Part shown: positions 30,048 to 38,474 of the stretch, piece after piece
Numbering within the stretch: the first letter of the stretch is position 1
Layout of the letters: the number at the start of each line of letters is the position of its first letter
Assembly: GCF_013283665.1 (NCBI RefSeq)
Contig: NZ_JABEKU010000001.1
Location: forward strand, 3,355,137-3,419,136
Length of the DNA: 64,000 nucleotides
DNA from: Ensifer sesbaniae
GTDB lineage: Bacteria > Pseudomonadota > Alphaproteobacteria > Rhizobiales > Rhizobiaceae
Direction of reading: 5' to 3'
Made by a program: the position numbers and the translations under genes
The notes under the pieces: generated by a model
Database searches by the model: none
What the model saw: the letters and a program-made list of their open reading frames with translations, nothing else
What the model was told of the DNA's origin: nothing

Positions 30048-31322
30048 ATGGTATCGGAAAACCCGCCGCGCCGCTCGAAGTCCGAGAAGGAACCGCTGAC
30101 GATCGACCTCGAAGCGGAAAAAACCGTTGCGGAATCGGAGGCCGAAGCCAGCCGCGAGACGGTGACGGACGTTGCAGCCGCAAGCCCGGCAAGCGACGCG
30201 GAGGCGGATGACACGGCAACGGACAGCAGCGACGACAGCGCCGCCGGATCGCGTCTGGAAGAAGAGATCGAGGAGCAGCGTGCCGATGCGGCCGCAGCCG
30301 TCTTCGCCGAAGAGCCGCCCCACGCGGCACATGAGCCGGAGCCGACGCTGCGGCAGAAACCGGTATCGAACTCTGGCGCGCTTGCGGCCGGCATCGTCGG
30401 CGGCCTCGTGACGCTGCTCGGCTTCGGCGGCCTGCAATATGCGGGCATCGTCCCCGGACTTGGCCCCGATCGTGGCGCTTCCGGCATCGAGCAGAACATC
30501 TCCGGTGAACTGCAGGCGCTGCGCGACCAGATCGCAGCACTGCCGACGTCCGCAGCAGTCGTCGACAACACGGCGCTCGAAACCCGTGTCGCAGCCCTGG
30601 AGCAGTCTGCCTCCCAACCCGGCACGAACGGGGCGCCCAGCTCCGAGGTCGAAACGCTGAAGGCGGAGATCGACACGCTCACCAAGGAGCTTGCAGGCCT
30701 GAAGACGGCGCTTGCCGATGCGCAACAGACGGCAACCGCCGAGAAGGCCGAGCTCACGAACCGCATCGAATCTGCCGAGCAGAAGCTCAGCGAGCCGGTC
30801 AACGACATCCAGATGGCCAAGGCGGTCGCGGTCACGGCGCTGAAGTCGGCAATCGATCGCGGCGGTCCCTTCCTTGCCGAACTCGATGCCCTGCGCAGCA
30901 TCGCACCGGGAGAGCCCGCCGTCGCCGCTCTGGCTAAGGATGCCCAGGTCGGCGTGCCGACCCGCACCGAGCTGCGCCGCGAATTCCCGAAAACCGCCGA
31001 CGCCATGCTCGACGCCCTCAATCAGCCCGATCCGAATGAGGGCATCTTCGACCGGCTGGTGTCCAGCGCCATGTCCGGCATTCGCGTGCGCCCCGTCGGC
31101 AGTGTCGAGGGTGAAACGCCCGAAGCCGTCATCGCCCGCATCGAGGACAAGCTGAACAACGGCGATCTCAAGGGCGCCGCTCTGGAATGGGATGGCCTGC
31201 CGGATGCCGCCAAGCCGGCGGGCGAGACCTTCAAGGCCAAGCTCGACCAGCGTTTGCGTGTCGAAGCCGCGATCGATGCCGCCGTCGCCGCGACGATGGC
31301 AAAGCCAAGCACAGAGGGCTGA
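30048..31322 (+). CDS. Mitofilin/Mic60-like inner-membrane protein
   Basis: A protein of 424 residues. The acidic, disordered N-terminus (1-105) is followed by a single membrane segment at about 109-135 (Gly-rich, ALAAGIVGGLVTLLGFGG), a predicted coiled coil at about 145-250, and a C-terminal helical mitofilin-type domain (250-424). This architecture, and the place between hemD and hemY, match the alphaproteobacterial Mic60 homologue known as the bacterial counterpart of the cristae-organising protein. The likely role is membrane shaping or envelope contact. ATG 30048 follows GAAGAGG. The upstream open frame from 29898 crosses a repeat and is rejected. Confidence 0.85.
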   Translation: MVSENPPRRSKSEKEPLTIDLEAEKTVAESEAEASRETVTDVAAASPASDAEADDTATDSSDDSAAGSRLEEEIEEQRADAAAAVFAEEPPHAAHEPEPTLRQKPVSNSGALAAGIVGGLVTLLGFGGLQYAGIVPGLGPDRGASGIEQNISGELQALRDQIAALPTSAAVVDNTALETRVAALEQSASQPGTNGAPSSEVETLKAEIDTLTKELAGLKTALADAQQTATAEKAELTNRIESAEQKLSEPVNDIQMAKAVAVTALKSAIDRGGPFLAELDALRSIAPGEPAVAALAKDAQVGVPTRTELRREFPKTADAMLDALNQPDPNEGIFDRLVSSAMSGIRVRPVGSVEGETPEAVIARIEDKLNNGDLKGAALEWDGLPDAAKPAGETFKAKLDQRLRVEAAIDAAVAATMAKPSTEG

Positions 31323-31333
31323 GGGTACCAGAT

Positions 31334-32986
31334 ATGATCCGCATTCTGATTTTCATCCTGATCGTGCTCGGTCTCGGCCTCGGCTTCGCGTGGCTCGCGG
31401 ACCGACCGGGTGAACTTTCGCTGATCTGGCAGGGTCAGCTCATCGAGATGAGCCTGATGCGCGCTGCGTCACTCCTGATCTCGCTGATCGCCGCGGTGCT
31501 GATCGCCGTCTGGCTGATACGTACCATCTGGCTCTCGCCGCACACCGTCACCCGCTATTTCCGCGCCCGCAAGCGCGACCGTGGCTACCAGGCGCTTTCG
31601 ACCGGCCTGATCGCCGCCGGCGCCGGCGATGCCAACCTCGCCCGCAAGATGACCGCCCGCACCCGCGGATTGATCAGCGCCGACCAGGAGCCGCTGATCC
31701 ATCTGCTCGAAGCGCAGACCGCCCTCATCGAAGGCAAGTACGACGATGCGCGCCGCAAGTTCGAACTGATGGCCGACGATCCGGAGACCCGCGAGCTCGG
31801 GCTCCGTGGCCTCTATCTCGAAGCCAAGCGCCTCGGCGCGCACGAGGCCGCCCGGCAATATGCCGAACGCGCCGCCGAGAAGGCACCACATTTGCCCTGG
31901 GCAGCGCTCGCGACGCTCGACAGCCAGAGCCAGGCCGGACAGTGGGACGATGCTTTGCGTCTCCTCGACCAGAGCCGCGCGGCCCATGTGGTCGAGCGCA
32001 AGGAAGCCGACCGCAAGAAGGCGGTGCTTTTGACCGCTCGAGCGATGACCAGGCTCGATGGCGACGTGAAGGCGGCGCGAGACGATGCGCTCGCCGCGCT
32101 GAAGCTCGACGAACATCTGGTGCCGGCGGCGCTGACCGCCGCCAAGGCACTGTTTCGCGAGGACAACCTGCGCAAGGGGGCCTCGATCCTCGAAAAGAAC
32201 TGGAAGCACGAGCCGCATCCGGACGTGGCGCGGCTCTATGTGCGCGCCCGCGGCGGCGACACCGCCGTCGACCGCCTGAAACGGGCGCGCAAGCTCGAAG
32301 CCCTCAAGCCCAACAATGCCGTGGCCATGGCTGCCGTCGCCGAAGCCGCGCTCGAAGCGCGCGAACTGCTTCTCGCCCGTACCAAGGCGGAGGCCGCCGC
32401 CAGGCTCGACCCGACCGAGAGCATCTTCCTGCTGCTCGCCGATATCGAAGAGGCGGATACCGGCGACGAGGGCCGCATCCGCCACTGGATGGCGCAGGCG
32501 CTGCGCAGCCCGCGCGACCCGGCCTGGACGGCCGACGGCGTGACGTCACCGACCTGGCTGCCGGTCTCGCCGGTCAGCGGGCGGCTCGATGCGTTCGAAT
32601 GGAAGGCGCCGCCGCATACGCTTTCGGCGACCGTCGACCACGAGCAATCGAATGCCGACGCGGCGATCCGCAGCCTGCCGCCGGTGGCGGTGGAGCCGCA
32701 TGCGCATGAACCGGCACCCGCAGCCCGCCGTGGCGAAGCGCCCGTCATCCTCGAAGCCGAACGGGAGGAGGCAAGCCCGGAACCGCAGCCGATCAAGGTT
32801 ACGGAGCGCAAGCCATCCGAGCCGATAGCCGACAAGGCTCCGGTCAAGAAGACGGAGAAGGAAGAGGTTACCAACGGCGAGCGTATACCCGATCCTTTCT
32901 TCGGCCGTCCGCCGGATGATCCCGGCGTGCGCGATCCGGCCGCCGGCGAGAGGGCGCCGGAAAAGACTGGTTTCCGACTGTTTTGA
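31334..32986 (+). CDS. hemY: HemY-like TPR membrane protein
   Basis: A protein of 550 residues. Two N-terminal membrane segments (about 1-20 and 42-62) flank the HemY_N region, then tetratricopeptide-like helices run from about 85 to 385, and a Pro/Glu-rich tail of about 150 residues follows. Here HemY means the proteobacterial membrane TPR protein, not Firmicute protoporphyrinogen oxidase. Its enzymatic role is undefined. It starts 11 bp after the Mic60 gene. Confidence 0.85.
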   Translation: MIRILIFILIVLGLGLGFAWLADRPGELSLIWQGQLIEMSLMRAASLLISLIAAVLIAVWLIRTIWLSPHTVTRYFRARKRDRGYQALSTGLIAAGAGDANLARKMTARTRGLISADQEPLIHLLEAQTALIEGKYDDARRKFELMADDPETRELGLRGLYLEAKRLGAHEAARQYAERAAEKAPHLPWAALATLDSQSQAGQWDDALRLLDQSRAAHVVERKEADRKKAVLLTARAMTRLDGDVKAARDDALAALKLDEHLVPAALTAAKALFREDNLRKGASILEKNWKHEPHPDVARLYVRARGGDTAVDRLKRARKLEALKPNNAVAMAAVAEAALEARELLLARTKAEAAARLDPTESIFLLLADIEEADTGDEGRIRHWMAQALRSPRDPAWTADGVTSPTWLPVSPVSGRLDAFEWKAPPHTLSATVDHEQSNADAAIRSLPPVAVEPHAHEPAPAARRGEAPVILEAEREEASPEPQPIKVTERKPSEPIADKAPVKKTEKEEVTNGERIPDPFFGRPPDDPGVRDPAAGERAPEKTGFRLF

Positions 32987-33012
32987 ACTCTCATGGGGTT
33001 GTGGCGAAATAT

Positions 33013-33492
33013 ATGCTTGAACGCTTACGAACGTTTCTCGACGGCCTGACCGGCCCGGCGACGCGGATAGAGCATGGCGATCCGCGCGTGGCCGTCATCG
33101 CCCTCTGTTTCCAGGTGATGGAAGCCGATGGCCGGATCCTCGCGTCCGAACGGCGCAAGATGCGGTCAGTCATCAAGAAACACTACAAGCTCGACGATGC
33201 CTCGCTTGCCGCGCTGATCGAAGCGGGGGAGACTGCGGAAAGCGAGGCGATCGACTTCTACCAGTTCACCGCCGAGATCAAGCGCCACCTCTCGGAAGAA
33301 CAGCGGATCGAACTCGTCGGCATGCTCTGGGATATCGTCTATGCCGACGGCGAGCGCAGCGAGATGGAAGACCACGTGATCTGGCGGATCGCCGATCTGC
33401 TCGGCGTCTCCGGTCGCGATCGGGTGCTGCAGCGGCAGGTGGCTGCGGCGAGAAGCGACACCGTCGAAGCCGAGCCGCAACAGGAAAACTGA
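33013..33492 (+). CDS. TerB-like (tellurite resistance) family protein
   Basis: A helical cytoplasmic protein of 159 residues. It has two TerB/DjlA-type repeats, each with a conserved acidic loop: FQVMEADGRILASERRKM and WDIVYADGERSEMEDHVI. Both D-G-x-x-x-x-E loops could bind a divalent metal. It lies 26 bp after hemY and 1 bp before the amidotransferase gene. The same linkage to hemY suggests a shared transcript. A GTG at 33001 is an alternative start. Confidence 0.82.
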   Translation: MLERLRTFLDGLTGPATRIEHGDPRVAVIALCFQVMEADGRILASERRKMRSVIKKHYKLDDASLAALIEAGETAESEAIDFYQFTAEIKRHLSEEQRIELVGMLWDIVYADGERSEMEDHVIWRIADLLGVSGRDRVLQRQVAAARSDTVEAEPQQEN

Positions 33493-33493
33493 A

Positions 33494-34234
33494 ATGCCGA
33501 TGCCGGACACCAGCGCCCGAAAGCCGATCCTGATCATCCTGCATCAGGAGCGGTCGAGCGCCGGCCGTGTCGGCCAGATCCTGGAGCAGAAGGGCTTTCG
33601 GCTCGACATCCGTCGGCCGGCGCTCGGCGATGACCTGCCGCCGACACTGGAACATCACAGCGGCACGATCATCTTCGGCGGCCCGATGAGCGCCAATGAC
33701 GAGGAAGAGTTCGTTCGCCGCGAGATCGACTGGCTGTCCGTGCCGCTCAGGGAGAACAAGCCCTATCTCGGCATTTGCCTCGGTGCCCAGATGCTGGCGC
33801 GCAATCTCGGTGGCTCCGTGGCGCCGCATCATGAAGGCATGACCGAGATCGGTTGGTATCCGCTCATCGCGACCGAAGCCGGCAAGGCGCTGATGGACTG
33901 GCCGGCCATGGTCTACCATTTCCACCGCGAAGGTTTCGACCTGCCCGCCGGCGCCGAACTGCTGGCGACCGGCGACACCTATCCCAACCAGGCGTTCCGC
34001 TACGGCGACAATGCCTGGGGCATTCAGTTCCACGGCGAACTGACCCGCGCCATGATGCACCGCTGGGTGGTGCACGGCGCCCACCGCTTCGAGATGCCGG
34101 GCGCCCAGGTGGGCAAGGCGCATCTCGACGGCCGCATGCAGCACGACGGGCCGCTGCGCACCTGGATGGAAAACTTCCTGGAACTGATCTTCCTGCGCGA
34201 CGAGCGGCCGAAATCAAATCCGACAAAAGCGTAA
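33494..34234 (+). CDS. Class I glutamine amidotransferase family protein
   Basis: A protein of 246 residues similar to the glutaminase domain of GMP synthase but standing alone. The nucleophile elbow GICLGAQML (Cys) is near 98, GIQFHGEL carries the His, and the oxyanion strand IIFGGPMSAND is near 60. No synthetase partner is visible nearby, so the ammonia acceptor is unknown. It is the last gene of the rightward heme cluster and converges on the MFS gene. Confidence 0.85.
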   Translation: MPMPDTSARKPILIILHQERSSAGRVGQILEQKGFRLDIRRPALGDDLPPTLEHHSGTIIFGGPMSANDEEEFVRREIDWLSVPLRENKPYLGICLGAQMLARNLGGSVAPHHEGMTEIGWYPLIATEAGKALMDWPAMVYHFHREGFDLPAGAELLATGDTYPNQAFRYGDNAWGIQFHGELTRAMMHRWVVHGAHRFEMPGAQVGKAHLDGRMQHDGPLRTWMENFLELIFLRDERPKSNPTKA

Positions 34235-34263
34235 AGCGGCCTGCCCCTTGCGCCGTGTGCCCG

Positions 34264-35505
34264 CTACTTGTGGTGATCGGGCACGTCCAGCGTGTCGATC
34301 CTGCGCAATTGCGGGAAACCGAGCGCCCAGAGCCCGGACACGAGCAGCGTTCCCATGCCGCCGAAGACCACCGCAAAAACGGCGCCGAAGCCGGATGCCA
34401 TCATGCCGGCGCGGAATTCGCCGAGCTCGTTGGATGCACCGATGAAGACCATGTTGACGGCGTTGACCCGGCCGCGCAGCTCGTCCGGCGTCCAGAGCGT
34501 GATCAGGATTTCACGCACATAGACCGAGATCATGTCCGCAGCGCCCATGACGACGAGCGCGGCGATCGAGATCCAGGGCGTCGCCGAAAGACCGAAGACA
34601 ACGGTGCCGAGCCCGAAGAGCGCCACCCCGGTGAACATGTAGAAGCCGGCGCGGTGGCGGATCGGGTGCGCCGCCAGCCAGACCGCCATGCTGACGGCAC
34701 CGATGCCGGGAGCGGCGCGCAGGAGGCCGAGACCCCAGGGACCGAGATCGAGAATGTCGCGGGCAAAGACCGGCATCAGCGCGACCGCACCGCCGAGCAG
34801 CACGGCGAAGAGATCGAGCGATATCGCGCCGAGGACCACCTTCTCCGCCTTGATATAGCGGAAACCTGCGGTGATCGTCTCCCAGCTCTGGGCCGCGGCT
34901 TGCGTGCGCGCTGCCGGTTTCGGGATCGCGAAAACCATCAGCGCCGAGGCCAGAAAGAAGCAGACGCCGACGGCATAGGGCGCAACGGCGCCGAGCGCAT
35001 AGATCAGGCCGCCGGCAACCGGACCGACGATCATCGCCGTTTGCCAGGACGTGGAATTCCAGGCAATCGCATTGGGCAGATCTTCGGGCGGCACGAGGTT
35101 GGGCGCCAGCGACTGCGACGCGGGCGCCAGGAAGGCGCGTTCGATGCCGAAGACGATCAGGACCGCATAGACCGGCCAAGGTGAAAACAAGCCGGATATG
35201 GTCAGCAACAGCAATACCGTCGCGCAGAGCGTGCTGACGACCATGCAGATCCCCATGATCATGCGCCGGTTGTAGCGGTCCGCAGCTGCGCCGGTAACGA
35301 GGATCAGCACCAGGGACGGCAGAAACTGGAAGAGGCCGATCAGGCCGAGATCGAAGGGATCGCGGGTGAGATCATAGATCTGCCAACCGACGGCGACCGA
35401 GATGATCTGGATGGCGAAATAAGCCAGGAACCGCGAGAAGAAATAACGGCGATAGCCGACATGCCGAAAGGCGGCAAAACGATGCGAGGCATGAACGGCG
35501 GACAT
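34264..35505 (-). CDS. MFS transporter (EntS-like, TMS5/DHA3 group)
   Basis: A protein of 413 residues with about eleven or twelve membrane segments. The N-terminal FRHVGYRRYFFSRFLAYFAIQIISVAVGWQIYDLT resembles the EntS/DHA3 group, in which members export siderophores or drugs. Loop motif GAAADRYNRRMIMG (motif A) is near 75-88. No siderophore genes are nearby, so the substrate is open. It is divergent from yggT. Confidence 0.85.
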   Translation of the reverse strand: MSAVHASHRFAAFRHVGYRRYFFSRFLAYFAIQIISVAVGWQIYDLTRDPFDLGLIGLFQFLPSLVLILVTGAAADRYNRRMIMGICMVVSTLCATVLLLLTISGLFSPWPVYAVLIVFGIERAFLAPASQSLAPNLVPPEDLPNAIAWNSTSWQTAMIVGPVAGGLIYALGAVAPYAVGVCFFLASALMVFAIPKPAARTQAAAQSWETITAGFRYIKAEKVVLGAISLDLFAVLLGGAVALMPVFARDILDLGPWGLGLLRAAPGIGAVSMAVWLAAHPIRHRAGFYMFTGVALFGLGTVVFGLSATPWISIAALVVMGAADMISVYVREILITLWTPDELRGRVNAVNMVFIGASNELGEFRAGMMASGFGAVFAVVFGGMGTLLVSGLWALGFPQLRRIDTLDVPDHHK

Positions 35506-35639
35506 GCGGAAGAGACTCCTGCTGAGGGTCGGTTATCACGCGTTCTCACGTTAAACATGATCGCGCCCGATAAACCGGCGTACTTGCTCGTTTAGGTCTC
35601 AATGTCTACATGTCTGTCAATAACGATTTGGAGACCGGC

Positions 35640-35933
35640 ATGCTTGCTGTTATCGGCACCTTGAACTTCATCATCAACATCGCGTGGTTTCTGGTCATCG
35701 CGTCGGCCATCTTTTCCTGGCTCTACGCGTTCAACGTCATCAACGTGAACAATCAGGCGATCAACATGATCGGCCGCTCGCTCTACCAGCTGACCGAGCC
35801 GCTCTATCGCCCGATCCGCCGTGTGCTGCCCGACATGGGCGGCGTGGACCTGTCGCCCCTGGTGGTGCTGGTGATCCTCTATTTCATCCAGCTCTTCCTG
35901 AACACGACGATCGCACAGGCGCTGCTTGGCTGA
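35640..35933 (+). CDS. YggT family membrane protein
   Basis: A protein of 97 residues with two membrane segments (about 8-30 and 66-90). The conserved segment LTEPLYRPIRRVLPDMGGVDLSPLVVLVIL defines YggT/CCB3-like proteins. ATG 35640 has GGAG six bases upstream. The ATG at 35610 is less well placed. It is paired with the DUF167 gene, a linkage common in proteobacteria. Confidence 0.88.
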   Translation: MLAVIGTLNFIINIAWFLVIASAIFSWLYAFNVINVNNQAINMIGRSLYQLTEPLYRPIRRVLPDMGGVDLSPLVVLVILYFIQLFLNTTIAQALLG

Positions 35934-35935
35934 CG

Positions 35936-36253
35936 ATGGCCAACCCGGCCTTCACCGCGCATGGCGACCACGTTCGCCTGACGGTACGCTTGACGCCGAA
36001 CGGCGGTCGCGATGCCATTGATGGCCTGGAAGCGGCCGCCGACGGAGAAGAACATCTGAAAGTGCGTGTCAGCGCGGTTCCGGAGAAAGGCAAGGCCAAC
36101 CAGGCGCTGATTGCCTTTCTCGCGAAGAAGCTCGGCCTTGCCAAGAGCAAGCTCTCCCTCATTTCAGGCGATACGCAGCGTAAAAAAATCCTCCGGATCG
36201 ATGGCGACCCGGAGGACATTTTCAGACGACTTGCAGAACTTGTCGGTCGGTAG
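35936..36253 (+). CDS. DUF167 (YggU) family protein
   Basis: A protein of 105 residues with the DUF167 beta-alpha fold: HVRLTVRLTPNGGRDAIDG, LKVRVSAVPEKGKANQALIAFLAKKLG and SGDTQRKKILRI. Function is unknown. ATG 35936 is 2 bp after the yggT stop. Confidence 0.9.
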   Translation: MANPAFTAHGDHVRLTVRLTPNGGRDAIDGLEAAADGEEHLKVRVSAVPEKGKANQALIAFLAKKLGLAKSKLSLISGDTQRKKILRIDGDPEDIFRRLAELVGR

Positions 36254-36254
36254 C

Positions 36255-36298
36255 GCAGTTCCAGGAAAACTCTGAAGCGGTCTTCCATCCGGAACTGC
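36255..36298. repeat. 44-nt hairpin repeat, copy 3
   Basis: Outer arms GCAGTTCC/GGAACTGC (8 bp) and inner GGAA/TTCC, with the GAAGCGG core. It has the same length and layout as the copies at 26004 and 52020 but a different arm sequence. It lies between the convergent DUF167 and ppa genes. Confidence 0.7.
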
Positions 36299-36310
36299 GC
36301 CGCTCGAAGC

Positions 36311-36844
36311 TTACTTGGCGCCCTTGGCGCGCTCGACGGCTTCCTTGATCAGCTGCCTGGCGGTGGAAGCATCCTTCCAGCCGAAGATCTTCACCCACTT
36401 GCCGGGCTCCAGATCCTTGTAGTGCTCGAAGAAATGCTCGATCTGCTTGAGCGTGATTTCCGGCAGGTCGGTGTATTCGACAACCTTGTCGTAACGCTTG
36501 GTCAGGTGCGACGACGGCACGGCGATGATCTTTTCATCCTGGCCGGAATTGTCTTCCATCATCATCACGCCGATCGGGCGGACGTTGATGACGCAGCCGG
36601 GAACCAGCGGACGGGTGTTGCAGATCAGAACGTCGATCGGGTCGCCGTCGTCCGAGAGCGTATGCGGCACGAAGCCGTAATTGCCCGGATAGGTCATCGG
36701 CGTGTAGAGGAAGCGGTCGACGACCAGCGTGCCGGCTTCCTTGTCCATCTCGTACTTGATCGGATGGCCGCCGACGGGAACTTCAACGATGACGTTGACA
36801 TCTTCTGGTGGATTCTTTCCGATGGAAATCGCGTCGATGCGCAT
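36311..36844 (-). CDS. ppa: Inorganic pyrophosphatase
   Basis: A family I soluble pyrophosphatase of 177 residues. The pattern [20 protein letters not shown] at the N-terminus, [23 protein letters not shown] with the Asp cluster, and KIIAVPS are present. It removes pyrophosphate made in biosynthesis. Start ATG 36844. Confidence 0.96.
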   Translation of the reverse strand: MRIDAISIGKNPPEDVNVIVEVPVGGHPIKYEMDKEAGTLVVDRFLYTPMTYPGNYGFVPHTLSDDGDPIDVLICNTRPLVPGCVINVRPIGVMMMEDNSGQDEKIIAVPSSHLTKRYDKVVEYTDLPEITLKQIEHFFEHYKDLEPGKWVKIFGWKDASTARQLIKEAVERAKGAK

Positions 36845-37002
36845 GGACTACTCCAGGGTCAGTTGAGAAGTGTGCCCGTCGGATAAAGGGAAACATGCCG
36901 CGATGCAACATAACTTTCGTCCGTAGCGCAGATTCAACCGCTCGTTTTGTCTTCGCGAAACGTCTTGCTGGAGTGCCCAAATCTCGTTCGAGGGAGATGA
37001 CG

Positions 37003-37602
37003 ATGAACGGAAAGGTTGCAGTCGTGGCGCTGGTCTTGTTGTCCGCCGGACCGGTGACGGTCAATGAGAGCGTCTACATCGACATCGGCCGTGACAAGTG
37101 CAAGACGATCGAGGAAGAGGAAGGCATGTATGTGCTGATGACCTGCCCCGGGCACGCCGATTACCCTGTTCGGTTCAAGGAAGCCGACATCCGCCAGAGC
37201 GTCTCCTTCGGCCACCTGAACCAGCGCTACGCCGACGATGCCTTCGAGAGCTTCATCCCGTTCAACCATACCGGCACGACGGTGGAGTGGCGGATTGCCA
37301 GGGGCGGCACCCCGGTCGCGACGATCTTGCGCTGGTTTATCGAGAACGCGGACGCCTCGGGCGCCTCGGTCCCCGCGCTTCAGGGCCAGGTCCTCGTCGT
37401 CTCCAAGGTCGCGCAGAAGGATGACGGCAAGGGCTGCGTCGCCGGCTATGTCGATGCGCTTGCCAATCCCGATCCGAACGCCCTTGCCCGCAAGATCGCC
37501 GACGAAGTGGCGCCGACCTTCCGCTGCGGCATCGACAAGGCCAGCTATCACGGCACGCGCGGCGACAAGGCGGCCGAGCCCAACAATCAGCTGCCGGAAT
37601 AA
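37003..37602 (+). CDS. Hypothetical protein, probably exported
   Basis: A protein of 199 residues. The N-terminus MNGKVAVVALVLLSAGPVTV is a short hydrophobic leader that could be a signal peptide. The mature part has Cys residues in DKCKTI, LMTCPG, GKGCVAGY and FRCGID, consistent with two disulfides. I do not recognise a family. AGGGAG precedes the ATG at 37003 by 6 bases. The ATG at 36997 lies on it. It is divergent from ppa. Confidence 0.72.
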   Translation: MNGKVAVVALVLLSAGPVTVNESVYIDIGRDKCKTIEEEEGMYVLMTCPGHADYPVRFKEADIRQSVSFGHLNQRYADDAFESFIPFNHTGTTVEWRIARGGTPVATILRWFIENADASGASVPALQGQVLVVSKVAQKDDGKGCVAGYVDALANPDPNALARKIADEVAPTFRCGIDKASYHGTRGDKAAEPNNQLPE

Positions 37603-37641
37603 GCCCTCGATTTCAGGGGGTTGTCCGCAGGGCGGAGCGGA

Positions 37642-38148
37642 TCAGTTCCAGACGAAGCCGACCTTCTTCAGGTGCTTGTCGCCGAAGTCTTCCATGCCTT
37701 CGGCAATATCGGTGCCGCCGGCGCCCTGGAAGAACTGGTAGGCGTGTTCGCTGTCCTCGAGGCACCAGACGACGAGGCCGCGGCAGCCGAGCGAACGCAA
37801 CAGGCTCTTGGCTTCGCCGAAGAGGATGCGTCCGAGACCGATTCCCTGATATTCCGGCCTGAGATAGATCTCGTAGATCTCGCCTTCCTGCGGCAGCGCC
37901 TTGGCGCGGCTAAGGCCGAGCGTTGCATAGCCGGCAATGGTTCCGGCAACGTCAACGACGAGCAGCGTCGCCGGCCCGCGCGTCGCTTTGCGCCACCACA
38001 CTTCATCGCGGCGGTTGACCATCTGAACCAGCGGACGATGGGGAATGAGACCGCCATAGGCCTGCAACCACGAAACGCGGTGCACGTCGGCAATCGCCGC
38101 CGCTTCCTGCGGCTCTCCAGGCCGGACCTCGATCGAAACAGTCTTCAT
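37642..38148 (-). CDS. GNAT family N-acetyltransferase
   Basis: A protein of 168 residues. It has the GNAT core: EIYEIYLRPEYQGIGLGRILFGEA (acetyl-CoA-binding V/I-x-P-x-x-R/Q-G-x-G variant) and the following VVWCLEDSEHAYQFFQ. The acceptor substrate is unknown. ATG 38148 is used. Upstream lies a TTAA-rich region with a perfect CtrA-type box. Confidence 0.88.
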   Translation of the reverse strand: MKTVSIEVRPGEPQEAAAIADVHRVSWLQAYGGLIPHRPLVQMVNRRDEVWWRKATRGPATLLVVDVAGTIAGYATLGLSRAKALPQEGEIYEIYLRPEYQGIGLGRILFGEAKSLLRSLGCRGLVVWCLEDSEHAYQFFQGAGGTDIAEGMEDFGDKHLKKVGFVWN

Positions 38149-38246
38149 GACTCGCGACTCTAAACGCACACAGGGCGAACAGGAATCCCGCCCGGTTGCC
38201 GGCCAGCGTTAACCCACAGGCAACTTTAACGGCTCCCTGTGGAAGG

Positions 38247-38262
38247 TTAACGCCTTTTTAAC
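38247..38262 (+). promoter_or_regulatory. CtrA-like box (TTAA-N7-TTAAC)
   Basis: An exact match to the CtrA full consensus TTAA-N7-TTAAC, 99 bp upstream of the GNAT start. Two further GTTAAC/TTTAAC elements lie at 38208-38230. Between them is an inverted repeat CCACAGG/CCTGTGG. Confidence 0.45.
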
Positions 38263-38298
38263 TTTATCCGCAAGTCGCCCATCCGTGGCACACACAGC

Positions 38299-38325
38299 AA
38301 AAAACCCCGGATCGCTCCGGGGTTT
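38299..38325 (-). terminator. Rho-independent terminator of typA
   Basis: On the minus strand a 10-bp stem AAACCCCGGA/TCCGGGGTTT with a 4-nt loop ends in a run of six T. It lies about 150 bp after the typA stop, beyond the RIME-like element. Confidence 0.85.
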
Positions 38326-38353
38326 CATAGTCGACGAAGTCGCAGCATGGGAC

Positions 38354-38466
38354 TGCCCCTCACCCTGGCCCTGTCCCCGCAAGCGGGGAGAGGGGACTTG
38401 AGCGAGCGCGGCATTTCCCTTCTCCCCGTCTGCGGGGAGAAGGTGCCGGCAGGCGGATGAGGGGCA
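38354..38466. repeat. RIME1-like intergenic mosaic element
   Basis: A 113-bp element bounded by inverted ends TGCCCCTCA and TGAGGGGCA. It contains two strong palindromes: TCCCCGC/GCGGGGA (38374-38389) and a 10-bp stem CTTCTCCCCG/CGGGGAGAAG (38419-38442). Two palindromes inside one short intergenic unit is the published layout of the Rhizobium-specific intergenic mosaic element. It occupies the 3' untranslated region of typA. Confidence 0.8.
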
Positions 38467-38474
38467 TTCTTCCT

